Source: Flavobacteriaceae bacterium (GTDB lineage: Bacteria > Bacteroidota > Bacteroidia > Flavobacteriales > Flavobacteriaceae). From it: 64,000 bases of DNA. The stretch spans positions 1-64,000 of the forward strand of contig JAIXYI010000015.1 in NCBI GenBank assembly GCA_027490305.1. The letters are read 5' to 3'. Positions within the stretch are counted from its first letter, which is position 1, and the number at the start of each line of letters is the position of its first letter. Under the pieces are notes generated by a model, which saw only the letters and a program-made list of their open reading frames with translations, was not told where the DNA came from and made no database searches. The position numbers were made by a program, and so were the translations under genes. Below, one piece after another: positions 53,854-63,808 of this stretch.

Positions 53854-56800
53854 ATGAAATCAAAGTTAAATTGGATTATGACGCTATTTCTGGCGTTCTT
53901 TATTCAAGTGGCCTTTGCTCAAGAGAAAACGGTTTCAGGTACCGTTACGGATGATGCTGGCGAGGTTCTTCCAGGCGTAAGCGTGGTGGTGCAGGGTACT
54001 TCAAAAGGTACGCAGACGGACTTCGAGGGTAAATACTCACTAAAAGTTGCTGTGGGTGATAAGCTCACTTTCTCCTTTTTGGGAATGGATCCGCAAACCA
54101 TCACGGTGGGGGCTTCCAATTCTGTGTCAGTAAAGTTGAAGACATCCGCTCGTCAATTGATTGAGGTTGTAGTGGAAGGTTACAACATTACACGTCCAAA
54201 AACAAAATCGAACGTCGCCGTTACTACCGTTAGTGCCGCAACAATTGAGCAACGTCCGAATGCTTCATTCATCCAGACATTGCAGTCGCAAGTAGCGGGT
54301 TTGAACATCGCGACAGGCAGCGGACAGCCAGGTGGAAACAGTTTGGTCATCCTTCGTGGTGTGGCGTCTCTAAATGGTAAGATTGAGCCGCTTTATGTAA
54401 TAGATGGAGTGCCGCTTAATGCGGATAACTTTCGTAGTTTGAACCCCGACGACATCGCCTCGGTCTCTGTACTGAAGGACGCGGCGGCAACGGCGAAGTA
54501 CGGTAACCGCGGTTCGAACGGTGTTATTGTAGTAACTACCAAAAAAGGTAGCTATGAGTCTTCTCTGTCCATCAAGTATAACGTGACAACTGGTTTTTCT
54601 AAGTTCCAGGGTAACGATTACAATATGATGAATTCCCGCCAGATACTTACGCTTGAGCGTGAGCGCGGCGAGGGGTTGGGTGCTACCGGTGGTCTTGGGA
54701 ATGTTCCACTTACGGATGCTCAGATAGCCTCGTATGGCAGCACCAACTGGAACAACTATTTCTTCCGTACCGGATACTCGCAGAACCACACGTTGAGCCT
54801 GACAAGCGGTAGCAAAACGCTTGCTTCGTTCACTTCATTCGGTTTCTTTGACCAAAAGGGGATCCTTCGTAACACAGACCTTAACAGGTTTACATTTCGC
54901 AACAACCTTACCGGTCGTAGTGCAAATGAGAAATTCAATTACTCAAGCAACATTACCATTAACTTCTCACGCCGAAATGAAGCGACTTCTGTTGGTACTG
55001 GTGGCGTAAACCAAAACTACCTGGTTGGTGCGAACAATGGCTTGCCTTACATCTCTCCTAGCATGTGGGTGAACGGACGTCAGACCCTGACCGACTACCA
55101 GACAGATACGATTTTTGACCCGGACTCAACAGATACGGTAAATGGTCCTTTGGCGGGTACGCTGGCTTATACGCCGCTTTTCTTGGTCGACAAGTTGAAT
55201 TCCTTTTCCAACGAAATCGATGAATTGAAGGGTGTAGCGTATTTCGAAGCATCCTACAAAATCGCGAAGCACTTTACTTTGGGTATGAACTCAGGGTTGG
55301 ATTACACACAGCAAACTGCCACCGTATTCCAGGATCCCGAGGCATTCAACTCATACGTGTTTCAGAATGGTACCGAAGCAATTGGTTTTCAAACACAGAC
55401 TTTCCAACGCGACGCAGCATTCAACACGAATACAAGTCTGAACTATAACAGGTCGTGGGGTAAACATACGCTTGATGTTACGGCATTCACGGAGTATTAC
55501 AAATCCCACTTCAACTCATTTAGTTATACTCAGAATGGTCTGGATCCAAAGCAGTCATTCCCAGGCGGTGGGTCCGGTTACGTCGCTGACACAGAGAATG
55601 ATGATTTCAACGTGCCGACGGTCGGTGCTTCAAAACTCGAGGCTGGATTGTTCTCGTATTTTTCCGTTGCTGATTACGATTACGACGGGCGGTTCGGTTT
55701 GGGTGCTACGATTCGTCGGGATGCTTCGTCGCGCTTTGCCAACTCTAACCGGTGGGGTACTTTCTGGTCGGTAAGCGGTCGCTGGAACCTTGACAAAGAA
55801 GCGTTCCTACAGGGTTCGTTCATTAACAAATTGAAAATCCGCGCTTCTTATGGCACCAATGGTAACCAGGATATCGCGAACGGAATTTATAACGCTTTGA
55901 ATAACACTCGAAACCTTTACACGGTTACTGCATTGTACCAAAACGCATCTGGTTTAGCACCAACTAACCCTGCTAACCCAAACCTTAAGTGGGAGACCGT
56001 TACGCAAACCAACATCGGTACAGACTTCGAAATGTTCGACAATCGTTTGGTAGGTACGGTTGATTGGTACTATAAGAAAACTACAGATTTGTTCCTTGAC
56101 CTAACACCACCACTAAGCAGTGGTTGGGGCAGCTACCCAGGCAACTTTGGTAACATGTGGAACCGCGGTCTCGAGGTAACGCTGTCGTACGACCTGATTC
56201 GTCCGGCTGATTCTAACCCAGAAGGCTTAAGTGTTAAGTTGCGTTTCAATGGCTCGCGTAACATCAACCGTATTGGAGACATCGCAACCCCTAGTGGACT
56301 TATAGATAATGGTCTTTCTGTTGTTCAGGAAGGGCGTGTGCTCAACGAGTGGTTCCTAGTGCGTTACGCAGGTGTAAACCCAGCTACCGGTAACCTTTTG
56401 TTTTACAACAAGGATGGCGAGTTGACTGAAAATCCGGATGGTGCGGCGGATCGTGTGCTAACAGGTAAATCATCAATACCTGTGTACCAGGGAGGCTTCG
56501 GCGCTGACATTGATTACCATAATTTCTACGTCTCTGCTCAGTTCTCTTATGTTGCCGACATTTGGCGTTATGATTACGACCTGCAAGGTGTTCAGGATCC
56601 AACCGACATTGGTGTGTTCAACAAGTCGACCGACATCCTGAGGGCGTGGACGCCTGACAATCGCGTGACTGACATGCCGTCGCTTACTGCTACAAACCTG
56701 TCGCTTGACGGAGATTCTGATCGTTATTTAAAGGATGCCTCTTATGTTCGTCTCCGTTATTTTACAGTTGGATATAACTTCCCTAAGCGTTTTCTCGATA

Positions 56801-56958
56801 AAACTTTCCTCAAAAACTTGAAAGTCTTCGCTCAGGCTGAGAACTTGGTGACTTGGTCAAAGTGGAGAGGTTGGGATGCAGAGAGTACACGTGGATCTGA
56901 CCAATATCAATATCCTACCCCAAAGATTATCTCACTTGGTGCGCAGATTGAATTTTAA
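53854..56958 (+). CDS. SusC/RagA-family TonB-dependent outer-membrane transporter
   Basis: The 1034-residue protein has a signal peptide (1-22). A carboxypeptidase-regulatory-like domain follows at about 26-100 (VSGTVTDDAGEVLPGVSVVVQGTSKGTQTDFEGKYSLKV). A plug lies at about 115-230 (IQTLQSQVAGLNIATGSGQPGGNSLVILRGVASLNGKIEPLYVIDGVPLNADNF...DAAATAKYGNRGSNGVIVVTTKKG). The barrel ends with IISLGAQIEF. It imports an unknown oligomer in a complex with the SusD protein downstream. The gene is AT-richer than its genomic surroundings. Confidence 0.95.
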   Translation: MKSKLNWIMTLFLAFFIQVAFAQEKTVSGTVTDDAGEVLPGVSVVVQGTSKGTQTDFEGKYSLKVAVGDKLTFSFLGMDPQTITVGASNSVSVKLKTSARQLIEVVVEGYNITRPKTKSNVAVTTVSAATIEQRPNASFIQTLQSQVAGLNIATGSGQPGGNSLVILRGVASLNGKIEPLYVIDGVPLNADNFRSLNPDDIASVSVLKDAAATAKYGNRGSNGVIVVTTKKGSYESSLSIKYNVTTGFSKFQGNDYNMMNSRQILTLERERGEGLGATGGLGNVPLTDAQIASYGSTNWNNYFFRTGYSQNHTLSLTSGSKTLASFTSFGFFDQKGILRNTDLNRFTFRNNLTGRSANEKFNYSSNITINFSRRNEATSVGTGGVNQNYLVGANNGLPYISPSMWVNGRQTLTDYQTDTIFDPDSTDTVNGPLAGTLAYTPLFLVDKLNSFSNEIDELKGVAYFEASYKIAKHFTLGMNSGLDYTQQTATVFQDPEAFNSYVFQNGTEAIGFQTQTFQRDAAFNTNTSLNYNRSWGKHTLDVTAFTEYYKSHFNSFSYTQNGLDPKQSFPGGGSGYVADTENDDFNVPTVGASKLEAGLFSYFSVADYDYDGRFGLGATIRRDASSRFANSNRWGTFWSVSGRWNLDKEAFLQGSFINKLKIRASYGTNGNQDIANGIYNALNNTRNLYTVTALYQNASGLAPTNPANPNLKWETVTQTNIGTDFEMFDNRLVGTVDWYYKKTTDLFLDLTPPLSSGWGSYPGNFGNMWNRGLEVTLSYDLIRPADSNPEGLSVKLRFNGSRNINRIGDIATPSGLIDNGLSVVQEGRVLNEWFLVRYAGVNPATGNLLFYNKDGELTENPDGAADRVLTGKSSIPVYQGGFGADIDYHNFYVSAQFSYVADIWRYDYDLQGVQDPTDIGVFNKSTDILRAWTPDNRVTDMPSLTATNLSLDGDSDRYLKDASYVRLRYFTVGYNFPKRFLDKTFLKNLKVFAQAENLVTWSKWRGWDAESTRGSDQYQYPTPKIISLGAQIEF

Positions 56959-56969
56959 AAAAAAAGAAA

Positions 56970-58496
56970 ATGAAAAAGTTTAAAGTAACTATTTTGGCTT
57001 TGATGGGGTTGGCCCTTTTTTCGTGCCAGGACGCCATCGACATCGTGCAGGGCGGTGAATTGTACCCTGAAACTGCCTTCCAGACCGTAGACGATCTTCA
57101 ACAGGGTTTGGTTGGTGTTTACGGCGTAGTTCCCGGTGAGACGGAAATTGGTTTCAATGCCGTTTTTACCGATGAAGTTCGTATCGGTTATGCCAACGGT
57201 GGCCAAGGCCTTATCCAAGGGGAATACGGATTTATCCTCAACACCAATTCCGGGGACGCTTCGTCAATTTGGTTTTCGTATTATCGTATGTTGATGTTTG
57301 CGAATCGTGCGCTCGTGGCTGCTGAGACTATTGTCCCAACTGGTGATGATGAAACTGCGCAGTATAAAGATATAATTGCGCAATTGCATATTTTGAGAGC
57401 ATGGGCGCATTTTAAATTATTGTGTTATTTCTCGACGGATTTAACGGACGATAGTGCGCTCGGTGTTATCTTAGGAGATCATCCCATTGCGGTTACTGGC
57501 GAGTACTTGCCACGCGTAACAAACGGGGAAGTTTTTGCTTTGATTAACTCCGATCTTGACTATGTTGCGGATTTAACATCGAATGCAGACAATGCGGATA
57601 ATAAGTTCATCTCTCCGGATTTCGTAAAGGCGTTTCGTGCCCGTATGGCCGCTTTCAGAGGTGATTACAATACCGTTCTTACCTTAACCAATGAGCTGAT
57701 AGCAGATTATCCTTTGACGCAGCGTGGTACGGGTACATCACCTGGTGGACCGGCTACGGTAACTTCAGCAAATTCAAACTACATGAAATTGTGGGCTGAT
57801 TTGGATATTACCAATGGCAGCGATGAAATCATTTTCAAGTTGGATCGCGTTTTGGGCGATGCGGAAGTTGGGGGTACGTTTGCATCTGTTAATGCAACTG
57901 CGGATGGTTCTCCTTTTTATGAAATGAATACCGATTTGTTTAACTTGTTGAATGTTCCGGGAGATGTCCGTTTTAATGCGTTCGTTCACCCTACAAGTAC
58001 AAACAGTCCGGATTTACCTAACAATGGTGTTTATGCGATTGGTAAGTACACGGGTTCGGCAGGTATTAACCTCCTCAACGACTTGAAGATTTTCCGCACC
58101 TCTGAAATGGTGTTCCTGAAAGCTGAGGCACAAGCTGCCTCGGGGGATTTGGCTGGTGTAGCAACTACACTTCAGACTATCAACGCAGCGCGTTTCCGCA
58201 ACAATGCACCGGTTATCGCTGTACCTGCAACTGCGCAGGCAGCTTATGCCGAGATTTTGAAGCAACGGAGAATCGAGCTTTGTTTCGAAGGGCACCGCTA
58301 TCTTGACCTCAAGCGTCTGGGCGCACGCGCAGGTGTTGACATCGTTCGTAATCCGCTTGACTGTGCCATCAATGGTGCATGTACTTTGAGTACAAGCGAC
58401 TATCGATTCACTATGCCGATTCCTTCCGACGAATTGTCTGCTAACCCTACGATTCGTTCACAACAGAATCCTGGTTACTCGGTTACTGGTAATTAA
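56970..58496 (+). CDS. SusD/RagB-family surface lipoprotein
   Basis: The 508-residue protein has a type II signal peptide ending LALFSC. The TPR-like SusD fold follows (AFQTVDDLQQGLVGVYGVV, LRAWAHFKLLCYFSTD, FRTSEMVFLKAEAQAASGD). The C-terminal signature ILKQRRIELCFEGHRYLDLKRLG is typical. It forms the substrate-capturing lid over the SusC protein. It lies 11 bp after that gene. Confidence 0.95.
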   Translation: MKKFKVTILALMGLALFSCQDAIDIVQGGELYPETAFQTVDDLQQGLVGVYGVVPGETEIGFNAVFTDEVRIGYANGGQGLIQGEYGFILNTNSGDASSIWFSYYRMLMFANRALVAAETIVPTGDDETAQYKDIIAQLHILRAWAHFKLLCYFSTDLTDDSALGVILGDHPIAVTGEYLPRVTNGEVFALINSDLDYVADLTSNADNADNKFISPDFVKAFRARMAAFRGDYNTVLTLTNELIADYPLTQRGTGTSPGGPATVTSANSNYMKLWADLDITNGSDEIIFKLDRVLGDAEVGGTFASVNATADGSPFYEMNTDLFNLLNVPGDVRFNAFVHPTSTNSPDLPNNGVYAIGKYTGSAGINLLNDLKIFRTSEMVFLKAEAQAASGDLAGVATTLQTINAARFRNNAPVIAVPATAQAAYAEILKQRRIELCFEGHRYLDLKRLGARAGVDIVRNPLDCAINGACTLSTSDYRFTMPIPSDELSANPTIRSQQNPGYSVTGN

Positions 58497-58513
58497 TAAA
58501 ATGCTATATTAAG

Positions 58514-59368
58514 ATGAAAAAGTTTCTAATTAAATCCTGTCTGGTAGCGCTGTTCGCAGCGACGCTGGTTAGCTGCGAGGAAGATCGCATAATCTATTCT
58601 GGTGGCGATTTCGTTACCTTTGAGAACGGCGGAGAAGAGCGTCTCAGTGTATTTGAGAACGCTGGAACCGTTACTGTTCCGGTACATTTGTCCGTACCTC
58701 GTACTGAGGACGTGACAGTAAACCTTTCCACTACGAATGGGGAAGCTGTAAGCGGAGCAGACTTTAATTTGCTTACGACCACTGTGACCATCCCTGCTGG
58801 TGAAACCGAGGCTGTAGCAAGTTTCAGCATCGTTGATAACACCGATTTTGGCGAGGCTAAGACCTTTGTGCTTTCTATCTCTGGAACTTCGGCTCCTGAC
58901 ATTGTTCTTGGTCTTTCCGGTGACATAGGAACGTATCAGAAGACGGTTAGTATTGTAAATGACGATTGCCCATCTAAGTATACTATTTGGGTTGGTGATC
59001 TGGATGTGGAGGATGTTGGTTACGGAATTACTCCGGGTACTGGAGCTGTTACTCCAGACGGAACCTGCGACATCCTTCGTGTGGATAATAACTTAGGAGG
59101 GGTTCCTAGTATGATTGCTGGAACAACTTTTGATTTATTGTTTACACCTGATTTCGATGGTGCGACTACGGGCACTGTGGAGGTGAAGCCTACATACACC
59201 CGTATGTCCGGTGCTAACTTTGTAACCTATTCTGCACTCGGCGTATATGATGAGGATACGATGACAATTACACTTGACTATTCTGTTGATGCCCGTAGCG
59301 GCTCTGCTAACGGGCCGGTTTTGGGTAACTTCTGGACAGGAACCAACGTCATTATGCCTGCACAGTAA
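58514..59368 (+). CDS. Surface lipoprotein with Calx-beta-like domain
   Basis: The 284-residue protein has a type II signal peptide ending LVSCEED; the acidic residues after Cys fit a surface-export signal. A Calx-beta-like segment lies at about 30-150 (VTVPVHLSVPRTEDVTVNLSTTNGEAVSGADFNLLTTTVTIPAGETEAVASFSIVDNTDFGEAKTFVLSIS). A second beta domain of unknown type follows. Its position after SusD is that of SusE/F-like binding proteins. The ligand is unknown. Confidence 0.85.
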   Translation: MKKFLIKSCLVALFAATLVSCEEDRIIYSGGDFVTFENGGEERLSVFENAGTVTVPVHLSVPRTEDVTVNLSTTNGEAVSGADFNLLTTTVTIPAGETEAVASFSIVDNTDFGEAKTFVLSISGTSAPDIVLGLSGDIGTYQKTVSIVNDDCPSKYTIWVGDLDVEDVGYGITPGTGAVTPDGTCDILRVDNNLGGVPSMIAGTTFDLLFTPDFDGATTGTVEVKPTYTRMSGANFVTYSALGVYDEDTMTITLDYSVDARSGSANGPVLGNFWTGTNVIMPAQ

Positions 59369-59392
59369 TCTGCGCAAGTTTGATATGAATGA

Positions 59393-59422
59393 AACCCGGC
59401 AATCATTGCCGGGTTTTTTTAT
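59393..59422 (+). terminator. Terminator of the SusCD locus
   Basis: AACCCGGCAAT and ATTGCCGGGTT are perfectly complementary around one base, giving a 9-10-bp stem, then a T run. Confidence 0.88.
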
Positions 59423-59444
59423 GCCTATCCCGTTTTTTTTTTGG

Positions 59445-59452
59445 TATTTTTG
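59445..59452 (+). promoter_or_regulatory. -7 box before the TPR gene
   Basis: TATTTTTG matches TANNTTTG and lies 12-18 bases before the two possible ATGs, implying a very short leader. Confidence 0.5.
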
Positions 59453-59470
59453 ACCGTAAGGCCCATGCTT

Positions 59471-60166
59471 ATGAAAATGCTTGCTGTTTGTTTGCTGTTT
59501 GCCGTCTGCGGTTTCTCCCAATCACGTTTGGAGAAAGCGCAACGTTGCGTGCAGGCAGGCGACTACCAACGGGCAGAGACCCTGGCTAAGGCGGTACTGA
59601 ATGATGAACCCAATAGGTTAGATGCTATCGAGATGTTGGGCGACATCGCAGGTTACCAAAAGCAATGGCCCGAAGCCCTTTCATATTACAGTAAACTACG
59701 GACTTTGCAACCCCTGAATGCTGACTACCAATACAAATATGGTGGTGTAATGGGTATGATTGCCAAAGACAGCAACAAATTCGCGGCGCTGTCTATGCTT
59801 GACGACATACGGAATGCCTTTTTGCGCGCTATCGAACTCAATCCAAAACATATCGAGGCGAGATGGGCATTGATCGATTACTACCTCGAGGTCCCGGGTA
59901 TATTGGGAGGAAGCGAACGAAAGGCGCAACGATATGCCAATGAACTGGCAAAGCTGTCGCCGGTCGACGGTTTTCTCGCAAAAGGACACATAGCAGAATA
60001 CTTCAAAAGATACAGCCAGGCGGAGAGTTATTATCGATCGGCCATCACCGTGGGTAAGTCACGGACGACCTACGAACGGCTCGCCAATCTGTACAGAAAC
60101 CGCCTGAAACGCCCTGACAAGGCGAGAGAAGTGCTTCTGGAGTACCAAAACCTAAAGAAAAGTTGA
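59471..60166 (+). CDS. Exported TPR protein
   Basis: The 231-residue protein has a signal peptide (1-17) and TPR units (AQRCVQAGDYQRAETLAKAVLNDEPNRLDAIEMLGDI, AFLRAIELNPKHIEARWALIDYYLE, AEYFKRYSQAESYYRSAI). An ATG at 59465 is equally usable. It likely scaffolds a periplasmic complex. Its stop overlaps the mpl start by one base (TGATG). Confidence 0.82.
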   Translation: MKMLAVCLLFAVCGFSQSRLEKAQRCVQAGDYQRAETLAKAVLNDEPNRLDAIEMLGDIAGYQKQWPEALSYYSKLRTLQPLNADYQYKYGGVMGMIAKDSNKFAALSMLDDIRNAFLRAIELNPKHIEARWALIDYYLEVPGILGGSERKAQRYANELAKLSPVDGFLAKGHIAEYFKRYSQAESYYRSAITVGKSRTTYERLANLYRNRLKRPDKAREVLLEYQNLKKS

Positions 60167-61530
60167 TGCGCGCACATTTCATTGCAATCGGCGGAAGCGC
60201 CATGCATAATTTGGCCCTGGCCCTTCATGATAAAGGGTATAAAGTTACCGGTTCAGATGATGCCATTTTTGAACCTTCGCTAGGCCGTTTGGCCAAAAAG
60301 GGACTTCTGCCCGCAGAACTCGGCTGGTTTCCTGAGAAACTTGATTCTACAATCGATGCCGTAATACTGGGTATGCATGCCAAAGCCGATAATCCCGAGT
60401 TGCTTCGCGCCCAGGAACTAGGATTGCCTATTTATTCCTACCCGGAATTCCTTTATGAACAATCGAAAAACAAGACGCGGGTGGTAATCGGCGGCTCCCA
60501 TGGTAAGACGACCATCACGTCGATGATACTCCACGTGATGAAGTTTCATGGTATTGAGGTCGACTTTATGGTGGGCGCCCAACTCGATGGCTTCGACAAT
60601 ATGGTGCATCTGACCGAAGAGAACGATTTTATGATACTCGAAGGGGATGAATATCTGTCGTCTCCCATCGACAGACGTCCAAAGTTCCACCTCTATAAAC
60701 CGAATATTGCCCTCCTTTCCGGCATCGCCTGGGATCATATCAACGTGTTTCCTACCTTCGACAACTATGTCGAGCAGTTCGAGATTTTTATTTCCCACCT
60801 AACAGATGGCGGTATCCTGGTCTATAACGAAGAAGACCCCGTCGTAAAGCGCATTGCTGAGGCGGCGACCAATCCCATTCGAAAACTCGCGTATCAGACA
60901 CCCGAGTATACGGTTCGGGATGGGAAAACACTATTGGCCACGCCGGAAGGAGACATGCCCATCGAAGTGTTCGGTGCCCACAACCTGAGTAACCTTGCCG
61001 GCGCGAAGTGGATTTGCCAGAATATGGGGGTGGACGAAGCCGACTTTTATGAGGCAATCGCTACCTTCCGTGGTGCCTCCAAGCGACTGGAGAAAATCGC
61101 GGAGAATACCCGAAGTATCGCCTATAAAGACTTCGCACATTCACCCAGTAAAGTAACGGCTACCACGCGTGCTGTCAAACAACAGTATCCGGATCGTAAA
61201 TTGGTGGCTTGTCTGGAATTACACACCTACAGCAGTCTCAATCCGGAGTTCCTGAAGGAGTATCAGGGTGCGCTCGACACCGCAGACGAAGCCTTGGTGT
61301 TCTATTCTCCGGATGCATTGGCCATCAAGCGGATGGCGCCCATTTCGGCCTCACAAATTGCCGAGGCATTCCAGCGAGAGGATTTGTTAGTGTACACGGA
61401 CCCCGAGGCGTTTCGCTCGTTTCTCTTCAGTTTGGATATGCAAAGTCAATCGGTGGCGTTGCTGTTGATGAGTTCCGGGAACTACGGCGGATTGAAATTT
61501 GAAGACGTCCGCGACCTACTAAAGAATTAA
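60166..61530 (+). CDS. mpl: UDP-N-acetylmuramate:L-alanyl-gamma-D-glutamyl-meso-diaminopimelate ligase
   Basis: The 454-residue Mur ligase of the recycling type reattaches the murein tripeptide to UDP-MurNAc. The N-terminus HFIAIGGSAMHNLALALHDKGYKVTGSDD is characteristic of Mpl rather than MurC. The ATP loop is GGSHGKTTITSM. LEGDEYLSSPIDRRPKFHLYKPNIALLSGIAWDHINVFPTFDNY and DFAHSPSKVTAT are conserved. The ATG at 60166 is used; a TTG sits just before it. Confidence 0.9.
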   Translation: MRAHFIAIGGSAMHNLALALHDKGYKVTGSDDAIFEPSLGRLAKKGLLPAELGWFPEKLDSTIDAVILGMHAKADNPELLRAQELGLPIYSYPEFLYEQSKNKTRVVIGGSHGKTTITSMILHVMKFHGIEVDFMVGAQLDGFDNMVHLTEENDFMILEGDEYLSSPIDRRPKFHLYKPNIALLSGIAWDHINVFPTFDNYVEQFEIFISHLTDGGILVYNEEDPVVKRIAEAATNPIRKLAYQTPEYTVRDGKTLLATPEGDMPIEVFGAHNLSNLAGAKWICQNMGVDEADFYEAIATFRGASKRLEKIAENTRSIAYKDFAHSPSKVTATTRAVKQQYPDRKLVACLELHTYSSLNPEFLKEYQGALDTADEALVFYSPDALAIKRMAPISASQIAEAFQREDLLVYTDPEAFRSFLFSLDMQSQSVALLLMSSGNYGGLKFEDVRDLLKN

Positions 61531-61596
61531 GAATTCATACGGTTTTCCCGTACTTTCGGAACAGTCAGCCGTGTTATCTTGCGGGAAAATGCTGAT

Positions 61597-62292
61597 ATGT
61601 CTGAACAATCTTTTTTCCCCATACGCGCCTGGGCCGAAGACGACCGCCCACGCGAGAAACTCCTATTAAAAGGCAAAGCCGCGTTGTCGGATGCGGAACT
61701 GCTGGCCATCCTAATCGGCACCGGTAGCCAGAATGAAACAGCGGTCGATCTGAGTAAACGGCTGCTGGCGGCGTCAGGCAATAATCTCGCCCGCTTTGCC
61801 AAAATGGGGCTAAAGCAACTACAGGAGTTTCGTGGCATCGGAGAAGCCAAGGCAGTTACCATCATAGCGGCGCTCGAATTAGGCCAAAGACGGAGGGCGG
61901 AATCGTCACCCGATACCGACAAAGTAACATCAAGCCTTTCGGTATATGAGTTGATGCGTCCGCTAATAGGAGAGTTGCCCCATGAAGAGTTTTGGATTAT
62001 TTACCTCAATAACGCCAATAAGGTATTGTCGAAATTGCAGTTGAGCAAGGGTGGGATAACCGGTACGCTTGTCGACGTGCGGTTGGTCTACAAACAGGCG
62101 GTGCAGTGTGGTGCCACCTCTATAATTGTATGTCACAACCATCCGTCGGGAGGGCTTACGCCGAGCGATGCCGATCGACAGATTACCCGGAAGCTAAAAG
62201 CAGCAGGCGAGCATTTGGATGTGAAGTTGCTCGATCACGTCATCATTACCGAAGTAAGCCACTTCAGCTTTTCCGATGAAGGGTTACTTTAG
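61597..62292 (+). CDS. radC: RadC-family JAB-domain protein
   Basis: The 231-residue protein has an N-terminal helix-hairpin-helix-like part (LSDAELLAILIGTGSQNETAVDLSKRLL). A C-terminal JAMM metal-binding domain follows (HEEFWIIYLNNANKVL...CHNHPSGGLTPSDADRQITRKL). The zinc ligands of HxHx(7)D are present. RadC proteins have no confirmed role in DNA repair despite the name. The ATG at 61597 (MSEQSFFPIRAWAEDDRPREK) fits the family. Confidence 0.93.
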   Translation: MSEQSFFPIRAWAEDDRPREKLLLKGKAALSDAELLAILIGTGSQNETAVDLSKRLLAASGNNLARFAKMGLKQLQEFRGIGEAKAVTIIAALELGQRRRAESSPDTDKVTSSLSVYELMRPLIGELPHEEFWIIYLNNANKVLSKLQLSKGGITGTLVDVRLVYKQAVQCGATSIIVCHNHPSGGLTPSDADRQITRKLKAAGEHLDVKLLDHVIITEVSHFSFSDEGLL

Positions 62293-62345
62293 TTAATTGG
62301 AAATCCGGACACCTGTTTTTGCCAAAACTTCACGACATTTGCCAG

Positions 62346-63038
62346 ATGCACAGAGCCACCATTACGGATATTTTCTTCGATCTCGATCATACGCTGTGGG
62401 ATTTTGACCGAAATTCGGCACTTGCCTTCGATAAGGTCTTTACAAAACATGGGATTGACGTCGATTTGGAGACTTTCCTCGGACACTACACTCTCATTAA
62501 CTCTGATTATTGGAACCGCTACGAGCAAAACCTGATTACGATCGAGGAACTTCGATACGGACGTTTGCGTTCTACCTTCGAGCGTTTTGGGATGTGTCAT
62601 GCAAACGATGTGCTGCACACGCTGGCGGAGGCCTACATCGACCACCTCCCGGAACACAATCATCTGTTTGACGGCGCCATCGACACCTTACACTATCTTA
62701 AAGACAAGTACCGGTTGCACATAATCACAAATGGTTTTAGTCACGTGCAGAAGAAAAAGATGGCTAATTCCGGACTCCAGCCTTTTTTTACTACGATAAC
62801 CGACTCTGAAATGGCAGGCGCGAAGAAACCGGATCCGACCATATTCGAATATGCCCTTGAAAAAGCGGGCACCCACGCATCTGCCAGTGTCATGATTGGT
62901 GATAGCCTGGTTGCGGACGTCAAAGGAGCATCAGGAGCCGGCCTGCATCCCATACATTTTTCTCCTTACGAGAACGCCGCGTCTCAAAGCGGGTTTCAAA
63001 CGATTCGGCACCTGTCCGAACTCCAAACTATTTTTTAA
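62346..63038 (+). CDS. YjjG-family HAD pyrimidine nucleotidase
   Basis: The 230-residue HAD hydrolase has motif I DLDHTLWDFD (Asp nucleophile), motif II HIITNG, motif III lysine in AGAKKPDPTIF and motif IV GDSLVADVKGASGAG. The extended helical cap and the phrase DLDHTLWDF are typical of YjjG, which dephosphorylates noncanonical pyrimidine nucleotides. The ATG at 62346 is used; the frame is open from a TTG at 62319. Confidence 0.9.
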   Translation: MHRATITDIFFDLDHTLWDFDRNSALAFDKVFTKHGIDVDLETFLGHYTLINSDYWNRYEQNLITIEELRYGRLRSTFERFGMCHANDVLHTLAEAYIDHLPEHNHLFDGAIDTLHYLKDKYRLHIITNGFSHVQKKKMANSGLQPFFTTITDSEMAGAKKPDPTIFEYALEKAGTHASASVMIGDSLVADVKGASGAGLHPIHFSPYENAASQSGFQTIRHLSELQTIF

Positions 63039-63040
63039 TT

Positions 63041-63808
63041 ATGAAGAAGTTAGCCTTTTTGATTTCATTGTTACTTACCGGATTATCGTATGCGCAATCC
63101 GTAAATGAATATCGTTATGTCGTGATTCCAAGTCGATTCGAGCTACAGTCCGAAACCAATCAATACAGACTGAACACGCTTGCCAAAAAATACCTCACGG
63201 AAGCAGGCTTTGAGGCGGTGCACGAATCGCTCATGACCGACAATCAGGTGAACCACCGTTGCGATAACCTGTTCATCGACATTGTGAAAGTCAAGTCGTT
63301 ACTTACTATAAAGGTCAAAGTGCTCCTTAGGGATTGTCGAAACGCAGTTATTTTCGAAAGTAAAGAGGGTAACAGCAAGGAAAAGTCGTATGAAAAAGGC
63401 TATCAGGAAGCACTTGCGAAGGCTTTTGAATCGGTAAAGGAGTTGCATTACACCTATACGGGTAAAAAACAGGATGTTACACCTGAACCACAGCCGGTTG
63501 CCGTATCAAAGCCAGTCGCTCCGGTCGCAGCTACTCCGGTCGTTACTTCCAACCCTGTCCAGTCCGATACCACTACGTCCAAGACGACGTATACTGTTGA
63601 GCCGCTCGCGTCGGGTTATCTGATTATTGACGGCAACACCTCAAAGATTGCGTTAAAAATCCTCAAGACATCAGATCCAAAAATATACACGGCTTCGCGA
63701 AACGGCGACAGTGGTGTATTCCTAAATAAAAACGGCAAGTGGTTTTTCGAATACTACCGTAACGGGACGCTGTATTCAGAGGAGTTTTCCGTCGACTATA
63801 CCTTTTAG
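63041..63808 (+). CDS. Exported protein of unknown function
   Basis: The 255-residue protein has a signal peptide (1-18). An N-terminal alpha/beta domain follows at about 22-145 (YRYVVIPSRFELQSETNQYRLNTLAKKYLTEAGFEAVHESL). A proline/valine/threonine linker lies at about 150-185. A small beta domain closes the protein (SGYLIIDGNTSKIALKILKTSDPKIYTASRNGDSGVFLNKNGKWFFEYYRNG). Similar conserved proteins occur in Flavobacterium without a known role. It lies 2 bp after the nucleotidase gene, and its stop overlaps the convergent rarA stop. Confidence 0.75.
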   Translation: MKKLAFLISLLLTGLSYAQSVNEYRYVVIPSRFELQSETNQYRLNTLAKKYLTEAGFEAVHESLMTDNQVNHRCDNLFIDIVKVKSLLTIKVKVLLRDCRNAVIFESKEGNSKEKSYEKGYQEALAKAFESVKELHYTYTGKKQDVTPEPQPVAVSKPVAPVAATPVVTSNPVQSDTTTSKTTYTVEPLASGYLIIDGNTSKIALKILKTSDPKIYTASRNGDSGVFLNKNGKWFFEYYRNGTLYSEEFSVDYTF

